The notes: a model not told the origin generated them from the sequence alone. Shown: positions 17,527-28,770, counted from the stretch's first letter. The stretch is DNA of 64,000 bases from Planctomycetota bacterium (GCA_029781135.1 JAKOXH010000071.1:62001-126000), one strand, 5' to 3'. Numbers and translations: made by a program.

Positions 17527-18204
17527 ATGGCTGACGTGACGTTGCGAATTTTGGACGGGGCCGATCGTGGCCGCGTGTTCGACCACTTGCCCACGCCGGT
17601 AACGATCGGCCGTGAGGAAGGCAACACCGTGCAGCTGAACGATGAGCGGATCAGCCGGTTCCACATCAAAATTCAGGAAGACCAGGGTAAGCTCGTGCTC
17701 ACCGATCTGGAAAGCACCAACGGCACGCGCGTGAACGGCGAGGATGTGCAGCTGCGCATCCTGCAGTATGGCGATGTGATCGCGGTGGGCCGCAGCATCT
17801 TGCTTTATGGCACGAAGGATCAGATCGTCGGCCGGCTGGACGAGCTGCGCGAAAACGGCTTGAACGTGACGGATCAGTTGAGTTCCGAGAAGATGTCGCA
17901 GCCGCTCGACCCAAACGCGATGGATTTCGAGTTGCGGTGGGGCGCGTCGGATAATCTTCACAGCACGCTGCACATTCCGACCGCTCCTGATCTGCCGCCG
18001 GGGTTAAGTCCGGGGCAAGCGGCCCAGCTTTCCGAAATTTTCGAGTTCTTGCACATGCAAAGCCGGTCGCTGGTGCAATCGACATCGCTGCCGGAAGGCG
18101 CATCGCAAGTAACATTTGATGTTGTGCAGTGGCAGCAACTGCTCGACCTACAGGCCCATATCGCCGAGTACTTGCGCAAGATCGGCGAGCCGGAAGCGCG
18201 GTGA
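17527..18204 (+). CDS. FHA domain protein
   Basis: A cytosolic protein of 225 residues. The forkhead-associated domain spans residues 1-100: TIGREEGNTVQL, RISRFHIKIQ and LESTNGTRVNG carry the Gly-Arg, Ser-x-x-His and Asn-Gly phosphothreonine-binding residues. The remaining 125 residues are helical and not recognised. FHA proteins read Ser/Thr kinase signalling, which is rich in planctomycetes. No kinase gene is adjacent. Confidence 0.9.
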   Translation: MADVTLRILDGADRGRVFDHLPTPVTIGREEGNTVQLNDERISRFHIKIQEDQGKLVLTDLESTNGTRVNGEDVQLRILQYGDVIAVGRSILLYGTKDQIVGRLDELRENGLNVTDQLSSEKMSQPLDPNAMDFELRWGASDNLHSTLHIPTAPDLPPGLSPGQAAQLSEIFEFLHMQSRSLVQSTSLPEGASQVTFDVVQWQQLLDLQAHIAEYLRKIGEPEAR

Positions 18205-18439
18205 TCGCAAAATAGCCGCGGCCTTTGGCCGCGGAAGTCTCCCGCAACCTGCCATATCGCGCGTATTGCGCCAAGATCGGGCATTCCGCGGCGAATTACG
18301 GGCTGTCTGGCGAATATACGCCACCTGGCACTGCCAGAAACTGGCCTGGAATTGATGGCTGAGGGCCCTAGAATAAAGGCCCCGGACGACGGCTGACGCC
18401 GTTTTGCTGCAAACCATTTGGATGCCCTCGAGCTTTGTC

Positions 18440-19057
18440 ATGTCTACGCCATCGCCCAAAGCTGCCGACGAGTCAACGGTCGAAATCGAATTGAAAGACC
18501 CCCGGTTGGCGGCGTTCTTGGCGTGGCTGATTCCGGGCGCGGGGCATCTCTATCAAGGTCGAACCGGGAAGGGGATTCTGTTCCTGGTGTGCATTTTGGG
18601 CACGTTCTTCTACGGCCTTTACATTGGCAGCGGACGCGTCGTGTATGCGTCGACGGCCGATGTATTTTCGCGGCCATTCCTTGATCGCTGGCAATACATT
18701 TGTCAGGTGGGCGTGGGGCTGCCGGCACTGCCGGCGCTGGTACAACGCGAGCGCATTCGCAGTCACAAGCCGCCGATCATCAGCGAGAAGCTAATGCGGC
18801 CACCGTACGATTTTAATTACCCGCCGCCGGATGGCGAGCGCGTAACGTACCTCACGTCGAAGGACCAGACCGACCCGAATCATACGGTCGAGCATGCCGA
18901 CGAATTGGCGAAGTGGAACTACGACTACGGCGAGTACTTCGATATCGGCACGATGTTTACCGTGATCGCTGGGTTATTGAATGTGCTGGTGATTTTTGAT
19001 GCTTACGGTGGGCCACTGATCATCGTGCCGCCAGAAGATCAGAAGGCGAAGGCGTAA
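18440..19057 (+). CDS. Membrane protein of a planctomycete family (DUF6677-like)
   Basis: A protein of 205 residues. LAAFLAWLIPGAGHLYQGRTGKGILFL (about 22-48) is the TM2-type pattern of a membrane segment with a Gly-rich turn. Further segments lie at about 50-62 and 176-190, with a long polar loop between them. It resembles the family I remember as DUF6677; its function is unknown. ATG 18440 (MSTPSPK) is preferred over in-frame upstream starts at 18404 and 18422. The next small membrane gene begins five bases after the stop, so the two form an operon. Confidence 0.75.
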   Translation: MSTPSPKAADESTVEIELKDPRLAAFLAWLIPGAGHLYQGRTGKGILFLVCILGTFFYGLYIGSGRVVYASTADVFSRPFLDRWQYICQVGVGLPALPALVQRERIRSHKPPIISEKLMRPPYDFNYPPPDGERVTYLTSKDQTDPNHTVEHADELAKWNYDYGEYFDIGTMFTVIAGLLNVLVIFDAYGGPLIIVPPEDQKAKA

Positions 19058-19062
19058 CTGCG

Positions 19063-19299
19063 ATGATTGATATGCTGGCAACATTCTCGATCTTGCCGAC
19101 GCTGCTGTTAGCGGCCGCGAGTGCGATGCGCTTGTGGTACGCGGCACCACTGATTGTAAGTGTGAGCCTGGTGTGCGCGGCAACTCGCCACGAAGACATG
19201 CGAGCGATTCTTGTTCACGCCGGCCGGTTCGCGCTCTGGATCATCGTGTTCATGGGCATCGTGCTGTGTGTGATTCAGTTGTTGAGCTGGATGCAGTGA
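19063..19299 (+). CDS. Small membrane protein
   Basis: A protein of 78 residues with three hydrophobic stretches (about 4-20, 25-40 and 54-74). It follows the preceding membrane protein gene by five bases and is probably translated from the same mRNA. No family is recognised. The tight spacing is the best evidence that it is real. Confidence 0.7.
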   Translation: MIDMLATFSILPTLLLAAASAMRLWYAAPLIVSVSLVCAATRHEDMRAILVHAGRFALWIIVFMGIVLCVIQLLSWMQ

Positions 19300-19370
19300 G
19301 GCGGAGGGGCGAGGAGCGAGTTGCGAGGAGCGAGAGCGCGTTCCGCCCACGGCCGCGTATTCATTGAGAT

Positions 19371-19441
19371 GTGGGAGGCCTCTCTGAGGCCGATGACGCG
19401 TTGCGTTGGATACCGCCATCGGCGTTGGAGACGCCTCCCAC
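19371..19441. repeat. 71-bp palindromic repeat, family A, inverted orientation
   Basis: Same element as 2362-2432 in the opposite orientation: it begins with the GTGGGAGGCCTCTCTGAGGC arm and ends with GGAGACGCCTCCCAC. It lies six bases before the end of the heparinase-like gene, between convergent genes. Confidence 0.85.
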
Positions 19442-19447
19442 ATTCCT

Positions 19448-21427
19448 TTACTTCTTACGTGCCGCTGAATTCCCCCATTCCTTGAGCGGCTGTGGCCTGA
19501 TCTCGTCGGCGACAGACGCCTTGCAAGAACCGGGCGTGGTGAGAACCGCCAGCGTGAGCGTGCCGGATTCGGGTGCGACGGCTTCGAAGGCGATCATGCG
19601 CGTGCCGGGATTTGGCGAATCCCATTCGTGCGGCGGCTTGGCGGTTTCGATTTCACGCCATTGCAGTTTTCGCGGTTCGAGCAGCTTGAGCGTCAGTCGC
19701 TTGTCTTGCTGATGCAACTCGAGCGTTTGTCGTCCGAGTTCCGCCGGTTCGCCAGGCGTGAGCATACCCCAGCGCACTCGACTGCCAGGTTTCAGGCCCG
19801 TGAGTTCATCTTGAATCAGCACTTCATGCGAGGGTAGCAAAGCAACGCCGCGCTTCACCGAGGCAGCCTGCCCTTTGTAGACCGGCGTCATATCGACGAT
19901 CGAAAACGGACGGCTCGGGGCGTCGCTGAATTTTTCGACGGTGGCGTTGCCGGCGGCTAGTTGCAGCTGGTCGTCGATCACCAGCGTGTTATGGCTAAAA
20001 TTGTTGAGCCGGAAGATCTTCCAGCGATCGGAATTCTGGGCGCGATTCCACAAATCCATACCGCGCGTTTCGATGCCGTTGTACGGCTCGGCCCCGAGAT
20101 CGGCCGCCCAGCGGACGCCGTCGCTATCGAGCACGAACGAGCCGACGTCCATGTGGCCATGATTGCCGGAGGGCGAACCCGCTTTGAGACCGATGAAAAC
20201 AGCATCGGCGTCGTTCCACGAACTGCGATGGATCGTGACCGGCACGCTGCCTTCACTTTGCCAATTAAGTGGCAGCCGGTTTGGCACGTTGGCGGCCGGC
20301 GGCTCCATCCACAATAGGGCCAGCGGAATTTCGCGGCCCATATCGATGTGCGGATTGCGACTCCAGCGGGTGAGCGTGTCGCTCCAATACTCGCGCTCGT
20401 CGCGGAGCCAATCGGGCCGATGGTATCGCGCGGCGAACCAAAAACGGGCGGGCTGGATGCCGCGATCGTCGCTGCCATCGGCATAGTTAAAGAACAGGCC
20501 CGACGGACCGCAGGCGATTGCCGGATAGGCCCCTGTCTCTTTGAAGCCGGGTGCTTGCGAGAGACCGAAGTCGCTGCCCAAGGCACTTTCGAGTGCGCTA
20601 ATCAGGAGCACGTTGTAGCTTGTGCCATACGACCAGTAGCCCGGCCCTTCCGGGTAGCTGCCGTGGGGAGCGAAGGCCTTCATCGACGGGACGACGTTGG
20701 TGAGCGCGCTGTAAACGGTGCGGGCGGCGAGGTCGGGTTCGTCTTCCATTACCGCGAGGGCACCGACGGTTAGGCCGCCATGGCAAACTTGCCCCCAGTT
20801 GTTCGTCGCTCGCACCCAACCGTTAAATTTCGTATCGAACGGCACTCGCACGCCTTTGGAGACAATGGCCGCGCGAATTTCCTGGCGGCTGGCGTCGTCG
20901 AGCTCGCCGTAAAGCCAGTCGTAACCCAGGGCGAGCGCGAATGTCATTTCGGCCGTATCGAGGAAATGCTCAGGATGCCAATCGCTAAAGCGGGCCGCGG
21001 CAAGCATTTCTTGCTTGCAGCGGTCAACGTGCTTCGCGTCGCCCGTGAGGTAGTAGGCCATCGCCAGTGCGCTCACACGTTCGACACAGGTGCGTGATTT
21101 ATCGAGGAGGCGGCGGCCAATGAGTTTACGCTCGATGGGCGGCACGGTGCGCAGGTGAGTCGCTTCGCGAATGATGGCGTCGGCGAGTTGGCGGCGGAGC
21201 GGGTCGCTATCGAGCGTCTTGGACAGGTTCGTGAGCTGCTCGCGCGTGGCGAGTAGGCGCGGATGGGTCTTGGGTGCCGCGCTAATGCGCTGTTGGATTT
21301 CGGCGAGCGTAACGCGCGGCGGGAAGGCAGGAGAATCGGCCAGCAAAATACACGTCGGGCCACCAAACGACAATAGTAGGCCGATGACGATGGCAAGAAA
21401 AACAAACCGCGCAGTGGACGATATCAT
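19448..21427 (-). CDS. Secreted heparinase II/III-like polysaccharide lyase
   Basis: A protein of 659 residues with a signal peptide (FVFLAIVIGLLLSFGG). An alpha/alpha-toroid region (about 30-350; note DWHPEHFLDTAEMTFALALGYDWLY) is followed by a beta-sandwich heparinase II/III domain (NHGHMDVGSFVLDSDGVRWAAD, about 425-447, then NNFSHNTLVIDDQ). The NNW and YPEGPGYWSYG segments are typical of the toroid active site in alginate and heparinoid lyases. It probably cleaves an acidic polysaccharide outside the cytoplasmic membrane. Marine-type polysaccharide use is common in planctomycetes. The frame is open to 21478, but ATG 21427 gives a clean signal peptide. Confidence 0.85.
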   Translation of the reverse strand: MISSTARFVFLAIVIGLLLSFGGPTCILLADSPAFPPRVTLAEIQQRISAAPKTHPRLLATREQLTNLSKTLDSDPLRRQLADAIIREATHLRTVPPIERKLIGRRLLDKSRTCVERVSALAMAYYLTGDAKHVDRCKQEMLAAARFSDWHPEHFLDTAEMTFALALGYDWLYGELDDASRQEIRAAIVSKGVRVPFDTKFNGWVRATNNWGQVCHGGLTVGALAVMEDEPDLAARTVYSALTNVVPSMKAFAPHGSYPEGPGYWSYGTSYNVLLISALESALGSDFGLSQAPGFKETGAYPAIACGPSGLFFNYADGSDDRGIQPARFWFAARYHRPDWLRDEREYWSDTLTRWSRNPHIDMGREIPLALLWMEPPAANVPNRLPLNWQSEGSVPVTIHRSSWNDADAVFIGLKAGSPSGNHGHMDVGSFVLDSDGVRWAADLGAEPYNGIETRGMDLWNRAQNSDRWKIFRLNNFSHNTLVIDDQLQLAAGNATVEKFSDAPSRPFSIVDMTPVYKGQAASVKRGVALLPSHEVLIQDELTGLKPGSRVRWGMLTPGEPAELGRQTLELHQQDKRLTLKLLEPRKLQWREIETAKPPHEWDSPNPGTRMIAFEAVAPESGTLTLAVLTTPGSCKASVADEIRPQPLKEWGNSAARKK

Positions 21428-21482
21428 CGGTCCGCTCCAATTGAATCTACCTGCCAACGCATGGGCGCAGGTCCACACACCG

Positions 21483-21720
21483 TAAACGCCGAAGGCGTTT
21501 CACTCCGTAGCCAAGGGTCGCCGCTCTGCGGCGCACCCTGGGGCGATGTTGAAAAGAGTACCCTGAACCCCAACGGGGTTCAACATCACGGCGCCAATAA
21601 GCGTCGCAATGGTGAAACCCCGTTGGGGTTTATGTGTTAATCCGCTATTAACACCCAGGGTGCGTGGCTGTGCTGCGACCCTGGCTTTGATGTTGAACGC
21701 CTTCGGCGTAATCAACGTCG
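21483..21720. repeat. Composite intergenic repeat cluster
   Basis: Several palindromic units: CGCCGAAGGCG at the left and CGCCTTCGGCG at the right, two AACCCCGTTGGGGTT-type hairpins near 21570 and 21620, and an inverted pair built on CCCTGGG/CCCAGGG. A related motif (AACGCCTTCGGCG) recurs near 38368. It fills the gap between the heparinase-like and aldehyde dehydrogenase genes. Confidence 0.65.
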
Positions 21721-21723
21721 GCA

Positions 21724-23214
21724 TTACAGCGGCCGCACGACGCTGACGCTGCGCCAATAGTCGAACAACGTTTCGACCGAGTTCACGCCGCCGCCGAGGC
21801 CGCTCTTGCCGATGCCGCCGTAGGGCACGCCGTGCGGGAACACGTTGTGGGCGTTGATCCAGGAGTTGCCGGCCCGCATTTGTTCGGCCACGCGGGCACA
21901 GCGGCCAAGGTCGGTCGACCACACGCTGTTCGCCAGGCCGTAATCGGTGTTATTCACCATCGCGATGGCCTCTTCCTCGCGTTCGAACTTGGCGAGGAAC
22001 GCGACGGGGCCGAAGATTTCCTCGCGGGCTGCCACGTTTTCGAGGCTGCCTTCCAGGAGGGCCGGCTTCACGTAATGGCCGTCCTTGCCCGGCACATCGG
22101 CGCGGCCGCCTTCCAAAATCATCTTCGCGCCTTCCTTGACGCCGTTCGCCAAATATCGCAGCACGCGCTCTCGCTGCTTCTCGTTGACGACGGGGCCCAT
22201 TTGGGTCGAGCCTTCGAGCTGGTAACCAACTTTCACCTGCTTGAGCCGCTTGACGCATTCGTCAACGAACTTGTTGTAAATCTTTTTATGGACGAGCCAA
22301 CGCGTGGCATCGCAGCAGACCTGGCCGGTGTGGAAGGTGATCGCGCCGACCAGCTTGGCAGCCGTCTCGGCGATATCGACATCCTCGAACACCACGGCCG
22401 CGCCTTTGCCGCCGAGTTCCAACTTCGCGGGCACGAGGTTGCGGCCGCACGCTTCGGCCACGAGGCGGCCGACTTCCGGCGAGCCGGTGAAGCTCATGCG
22501 TCGCAGGCCGGGGTGCTGCGAAACGGCAGCGCCAGCCGTGTCGCCGTAGCCGGTGACCACGTTGATGAGGCCGTCAGGCAGGTCGATCTCCTTGGCCAGA
22601 TGGCTCAAGTAAATGGCGGAGAGCGGCGTGTCCTCGGCCGGCTTGATGACGACCGTGTTGCCGGCCGCCAGCGCCGGAGCGATGCCCCAACCGATGAGCA
22701 GCATGGGGAAGTTCCACGGGAAGATGAAGCCGCAGGGGCCCCAGGGGTGCCGCATCGTCCAGGCTTCGTGGCCTTTGACGGCCAGAATGTTGCGGCGGCT
22801 GACGTGCTGGGCAACCTCGGCGAAATAGCGGATCGTGGCAACAAAATTGGCCACATCGCCCTGCGCGTGGGCTTCGATCTTGCCGGCATCGAGCGCTTCG
22901 ATCTGCGCGATGATGTTGAGCCGGCGTTCGACCTCGTCGGCAAAGCGATGCAGCTTCGCGCCCCGTTCGTTCGGCGGCAGCGTGGCCCAACCAGATTTAT
23001 CGAACGCTTGCTGAGCGGCTTTCACGGCCGCGTCGATTTCCTTGGCCCCCATGGCGGGCACGGTCGCGAGCACGTCGCCGGAGCCGGGATCGTGGGTTTC
23101 GAACGTGCGGCCATCGGCGGCCTCAAGTTCCTTGCCGCCCACCAGCGGCCGCTGCAGCGATTTTTCAAGAAACGCATCTACCTCGGGAAGCAGATTGGAC
23201 ATCACCGTAGCCAT
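21724..23214 (-). CDS. NAD(P)-dependent aldehyde dehydrogenase
   Basis: A protein of 496 residues of the ALDH superfamily, oxidising an aldehyde to the acid. The catalytic Cys lies in TGQVCCDATR (Cys300/Cys301) and the general base Glu in LELGGKGA (about 267). The cofactor motifs FTGSPEVG and IFPWNFPM are present. The overall pattern is close to class 1/2 and betaine aldehyde-type enzymes, but the substrate cannot be told. The start MATVMSNLLPEVD at ATG 23214 was chosen. The frame is open another 39 codons upstream with no ALDH-like sequence. Confidence 0.93.
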   Translation of the reverse strand: MATVMSNLLPEVDAFLEKSLQRPLVGGKELEAADGRTFETHDPGSGDVLATVPAMGAKEIDAAVKAAQQAFDKSGWATLPPNERGAKLHRFADEVERRLNIIAQIEALDAGKIEAHAQGDVANFVATIRYFAEVAQHVSRRNILAVKGHEAWTMRHPWGPCGFIFPWNFPMLLIGWGIAPALAAGNTVVIKPAEDTPLSAIYLSHLAKEIDLPDGLINVVTGYGDTAGAAVSQHPGLRRMSFTGSPEVGRLVAEACGRNLVPAKLELGGKGAAVVFEDVDIAETAAKLVGAITFHTGQVCCDATRWLVHKKIYNKFVDECVKRLKQVKVGYQLEGSTQMGPVVNEKQRERVLRYLANGVKEGAKMILEGGRADVPGKDGHYVKPALLEGSLENVAAREEIFGPVAFLAKFEREEEAIAMVNNTDYGLANSVWSTDLGRCARVAEQMRAGNSWINAHNVFPHGVPYGGIGKSGLGGGVNSVETLFDYWRSVSVVRPL

Positions 23215-23407
23215 GTTGTGCCTCGTATTAAAGTTGCGACGTTGGTTCGTGCGGCGCTGTGGCGAAGCGCGACGCAGCAGTGCAAGAGGACGCATGCACC
23301 GGTCGGTCGGTTTGATCGCCTGAAACGCCACGGAAGAGTTGAATGAGTCCTACCATGGTAACGCAGCGACGGACAAATGCGAATGGGCTACAAGGGATTG
23401 ACAAAAA

Positions 23408-24958
23408 GGGGCGTTCACGCCCAGTCTTTTAGAGCTGTCAGTGACTGCGGTGACGGGTGGGTAGCGTTGGGAATGCTTATTGGTGAGACTTTCCTGAGGG
23501 GTATTTCGTTCTCCGCAGGAGAGGCAGCATGGTTTTTGACAAGGTGTTTGGTCCGTTTATTGAACAAAGCCCAGTGAGTGTGATGTTTCGTGGAACTCTG
23601 GAAAACATCTTTACTGCCCGGCGATTAGATGGGTTGTTTGAGCGAACGGCCCAGCGACAGTGTTGTCGCGACTAGGCGTTCTCCACGTGTGCCGACTTGC
23701 TGGGACCGGTGGTCACTCAGATTCAGCCGTCGCTTCACGCCGCCTACCGAGAGCGTAGCCAGCGGGTTGGGGTCTCGGTGCAGGCGTTGTACCAGAAGGT
23801 GGCGGGCATCGAGCCTGGTGTGTGCGAGGCGTTGGTTCGGGAAATCGCGGCCGATCTGGCGGCCATCATCGACGACATGGAAGCGGCGTTCCCCGGCCCC
23901 CTGCCCGGCTATGACGTGCGGATCGTCGACGGAAATCGCTTGCAGGGAACGCACCATCGACTCAAGGAGTTGCGTCGTTGGGGAGACGCGGCGCTGCCGG
24001 GGCAGACCCTGGCGGTTCTCAATCCCCACCGCGAATTGATCGAAGAGGTCGTCGTTTGTGCGGATGGCCATGCGAACCAGAAGCCGCTGTTTCGGCACCT
24101 GCTTAATAAAGTGCAGCCTCGGCAATGCTGGATTGCCGATCGCGACTTCTCGACGCGCGAGTTTCTGTTCGGTGTGCAGGAGCGTCGCGGCTATTTTCTG
24201 GTCCGCCATCACGGCGCGCTGGGCTTCGAGCCGGCGGGACGGCAGCGGCGTCTGGGCCGCACCGACACCGGCGTGGTCAACGAGCAAAAAGTGCGTCTGA
24301 CCGACGGTGATGGCGGCGAAATGATCGTCCGCCGCATCACGATCCAGCTGGATCAGCTGACTCGCGACAAGGACACGGAAATCCATCTGCTGACGAACCT
24401 GCCGCAGAAGGTCACCGGCCAAACCCTAGCTCAGGCTTATCTTTCGCGGTGGAAGATCAAAAACGCCTTTCACAAGTTGACGATGGTACTGCGGTGCGAG
24501 CTCAACACGCTGGGCTATCCGCAGGCCGCACTGTTTGGATTCTGTCTGGCGGTGGCCATGTACAACGCTGTCAACACGATCCTGGCGGCCCTGCGTGTCG
24601 CCCACCCAGCCGCCACGAAAGAAGCGGCGACCAGCACGCCCAAATTCTCCTTCTATTACTTGGCGGACGAGATTGCCGGCGTGTCGCGTGGCATGGCGAT
24701 CGTCATCGCGACGAACACTGGACGGCGGCGTTCGCCGGAAAAACATCCCCGCAGATGGCGAAGAAGCTGCTTTGGCTGGCCCGGAAAGTCCACATCGACC
24801 GGTTCCTCACCAATCCCGCCAGCGTCAAGAGACGCAAAGCACGGCGGCCGATCCAACATGGCGGACACGTTTCGACTCATCAGATACTACAAAAGCGAAA
24901 GAACTCCACTACAACATGACAGCTATAGCAGCTTTAAAAGACTGGCCGTGAACGGCCC
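23408..24958 (+). mobile_element. Degenerate IS4-family insertion sequence
   Basis: About 1.55 kb bounded by inverted ends of about 30 bp: 23408-23437 (GGGGCGTTCACGCCCAGTCT...) and 24929-24958. They agree in CGTTCACG, CCAGTCTTTTA and AGCTG, with a few mismatches. It encloses one transposase pseudogene. I could not find a convincing target duplication in the flanks. Confidence 0.85.
23529..24919 (+). pseudogene. IS4-type transposase, inactivated
   Basis: From ATG 23529 the frame reads MVFDKVFGPFIEQSPVSV, typical of planctomycete IS4 transposases, but hits TAG at 23673-23675. The same frame resumes with FSTCADLLGPVV and holds the DDE parts VRIVDGNRL and WIADRDFSTREFL. The YREK box reads YLSRWKIKNAF: the catalytic Glu of the usual R-x3-E is Lys here. 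Near 24715-24725 a frameshift moves the C-terminal part (KTSPQMAKKLLWLARKVHID...) into another frame, ending at 24919. Three independent lesions make this a dead copy. Confidence 0.85.
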
Positions 24959-25001
24959 TGCAATCCGCTAAACTATTTTCATTTAACGACGATCCACGAC
25001 T

Positions 25002-25142
25002 ATGCAAGCCTCATTCGTGGCATGGTATAATTTCGCCCGGAAGCATGAGGCCCTGAAAGGCAAAACCCCTGCAATGGCCAGCGGGCTGACGGATCATGTA
25101 TGGACGATCAAAGAGTTGATCGAGAACGCGGCGACGCTGTAG
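25002..25142 (+). pseudogene. C-terminal scrap of a second transposase
   Basis: 46 residues: WYNFARKHEALKGK, then TPAMASGLTDHVWTIKELIE, then stop. This is the C-terminal tail of a DDE transposase/integrase type in which KTPAMAAGLTDHVW is a recurring ending. The rest of the element is gone. It starts 43 bases after the right end of the IS4 element, so insertions are nested or clustered here. Confidence 0.75.
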
Positions 25143-25435
25143 ATCAGGTCCGTTTTTCACTCAAGAAGTTATTCGTGTGCTTCACTCTTGTCGCCGTTGG
25201 GCTTGGAGTTGAGATATGGTTTTTCCGTTCGGCCATCCTCGGATTGAACCTGCCTCGATTCATTCCAGTCTCGATTCGCGATGCATGGCCGTTGATGTTC
25301 ATGGCCAGCGGTCCCATGATCGGCGTAGGTGTCTTTTCGCTTTTCCGTCGCCCCATATTGGGATTCGCCATTGGGTTTGTGATCCAGGGCGGGCTATACG
25401 TGGTGTTCCTGGCAATCCTATTCAAGGATGGCTAG
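25100..25435 (+). CDS. Membrane protein, 5' end possibly replaced by transposase DNA
   Basis: The credible protein begins at RFSLKKLFVCFTLVAVGLG, the N-terminal membrane segment of a very common planctomycete protein type that normally starts MRFSL or MRRFSL. Two more hydrophobic segments follow (about 62-80 and 87-107). The codon before RFSL is GTC, not a start. The only in-frame ATG (25100) lies inside the transposase scrap and adds 17 foreign residues. Either the gene lost its own start when the element inserted, or it is now expressed as a fusion from 25100. Confidence 0.5.
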   Translation: MDDQRVDRERGDAVDQVRFSLKKLFVCFTLVAVGLGVEIWFFRSAILGLNLPRFIPVSIRDAWPLMFMASGPMIGVGVFSLFRRPILGFAIGFVIQGGLYVVFLAILFKDG

Positions 25436-25510
25436 GCGACAAAAACAATCGACTCCCACTGCCTATATTACCATCGCCCCCGCCGCCCCCCTACCCTTCC
25501 CACGGCCACA

Positions 25511-25539
25511 TTGTTTCCTAACCTCAAGTCGGCTATGAT
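25511..25539 (+). promoter_or_regulatory. Promoter of rpsA
   Basis: TTGTTT (25511-25516), a 17-base spacer and TATGAT (25534-25539), leaving a leader of about 130 bases before the rpsA start. The leader could carry S1 autoregulation, but no clear structure was identified. Confidence 0.55.
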
Positions 25540-25674
25540 GTTGGGTTCCCCTTGGGCCCCCTCAATGCGGCTGGCGGTGTGCGCTTGCCCGGTACCAAGG
25601 AGATGCTCCGTAAACCGGCGAGGCGTTCGTGGTGGTCGCGGCGGTCGCCCTAACCAATTTTTGTTTCCCTTTTT

Positions 25675-27480
<1,806 letters not shown>

Positions 27481-27500
27481 GTTACACGGGGTGAAGCGTG

Positions 27501-27531
27501 GCTGGGGTCGAGGCGAAGCCGAGCCCCCAGC
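27501..27531. repeat. Hairpin repeat downstream of rpsA
   Basis: GCTGGGGTCGAGGC, GAA, GCCGAGCCCCCAGC: a near-perfect long stem, 20 bases after the rpsA stop. It has no T run and is probably a member of an intergenic repeat family. Confidence 0.6.
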
Positions 27532-27615
27532 ACGTCAGAGCATACACAAACTCGCTGGGAGTTCGCTGCGTGAGCCTCCAGCCACCCATGCTGTTCTCAT
27601 TCCAACACATCCAAT

Positions 27616-27656
27616 CGGCACAACGGGTACGCCTAACCCGTTGTGCCGTTCTTATT
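27616..27656 (+). terminator. Terminator of rpsA
   Basis: CGGCACAACGGGT (27616-27628), a 7-base loop and ACCCGTTGTGCCG (27636-27648), followed by TTCTTATT. The stem is 13 perfect pairs. The hairpin may also be a copy of an intergenic repeat. Confidence 0.75.
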
Positions 27657-27863
27657 GATACACGCCGAACGTGGGGTACAACCCGCGTAGCGCGATGTAT
27701 CTTGCCTAGCGTGCAGATGCTAGCGTCGGCGGTCGATGACAGGGTTAGGGAGCAGGAAGCTCGGAGCGTGGCGGTGGAACTGCCGAGTTAGCACTCCTGG
27801 CTCCGAGTTCCCGGCTTGCCGCACACCCATCCTGAGACCCCTCTTGTACGCAGCGAGCCGACG

Positions 27864-28733
27864 ATGGCCACTACCACTTCCAAACGGCGCCGATCGGGCA
27901 GCGCCGTGCAGACGCCGCTCGAAACCTATCTCCGCGAGATCAACGAAACGCCGCTGCTCAATGCCAGGGAAGAGCGGGAGTTGGCGGGGCGGATTGGCGA
28001 GGGCGACACGCGGGCGCGCGACCAAATGGTGCGCGCGAATCTTCGGTTGGTGGTGAACATCGCGCGCGGCTACTCGGGCAAAGGCTTGGGGCTACAGGAT
28101 CTCATCGAAGAAGGCAATCTCGGGCTCTTGCGCGCCGTCGAGGGTTTCGACCCGGCGATGGGCACACGGTTCAGCACGTACGCCAGCTATTGGATCAAGC
28201 AGTCCATCAAACGTGCCCTCATCAACTCGGGCAAAACGATCCGCATTCCGGCGTACATGGTCGAGCTGTTGAGCAAGTGGCGGCGGGCCACGGCACGGCT
28301 GACCGAAGAGCTGGGGCGCGGGCCCACGCCGGAAGAGGTGGCGCGCATTCTGGGTTTGCCGAAGAAGAAGCTGCCCATCATCAAGAAGGCGATCAAAATC
28401 TACAACGCGACCCCCCAGACCGACCAGAGCGAAGCGGGTTGGACGCTCGGCGACATGGTGATGGATGAGCGGCAGCTCACACCCGATGATGCACTCGTCG
28501 AAGTCGATTGCCTGCATCACGTGATGGATATGCTGACCACGATGGATCAGCGCGAGGCCACGGTCCTACGCATGCGGTTCGGCCTCGATGACCACGAACC
28601 GCGCACACTCAAGGAAATCGGCGAGCAACTCGGCCTCACCCGCGAGCGCGTGCGGCAGATCGAAACCGAGGCCCTCAACAAAATGGCCGATAGCCTGGAA
28701 GACCCGCGCGACCGCTTGGCGGAGTTGCTGTGA
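27864..28733 (+). CDS. RNA polymerase sigma-70 factor, group 2
   Basis: A protein of 289 residues, without the region 1.1 and large non-conserved part of RpoD. Region 1.2 starts at TPLETYLREINETPLL. Region 2 has DLIEEGNLGLLRAVEGFDP and RFSTYASYWIKQSIKRAL. Region 3 is GRGPTPEEVARILG, and region 4 has the helix-turn-helix TLKEIGEQLGLTRERVRQIE. It would direct RNA polymerase to housekeeping-like promoters under particular conditions. ATG 27864 (MATTTSKRRR) was preferred over 27816. The last 56 bases are duplicated at 29324-29379, beyond a toxin-antitoxin pair. Confidence 0.93.
   Translation: MATTTSKRRRSGSAVQTPLETYLREINETPLLNAREERELAGRIGEGDTRARDQMVRANLRLVVNIARGYSGKGLGLQDLIEEGNLGLLRAVEGFDPAMGTRFSTYASYWIKQSIKRALINSGKTIRIPAYMVELLSKWRRATARLTEELGRGPTPEEVARILGLPKKKLPIIKKAIKIYNATPQTDQSEAGWTLGDMVMDERQLTPDDALVEVDCLHHVMDMLTTMDQREATVLRMRFGLDDHEPRTLKEIGEQLGLTRERVRQIETEALNKMADSLEDPRDRLAELL
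28678..28733 (+). repeat. 56-bp direct repeat, copy 1 (3' end of the sigma gene)
   Basis: From ACAAAATGGCC to the TGA stop. Copy 2 at 29324-29379 differs at five positions. Three of the four changes in sense codons are synonymous, one changes Glu to Gln, and the stop TGA is TAA in copy 2. The two copies bracket the PemK-type toxin-antitoxin pair. Confidence 0.9.
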
Positions 28734-28770
28734 GCTTGCTGTTTTCGACCTGCCAACATACGATAATGGC

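Noticed and set aside
21832..23346. 504-codon forward open frame opposite the aldehyde dehydrogenase
   Set aside because: Shadow frame. The dehydrogenase on the other strand has complete catalytic motifs.
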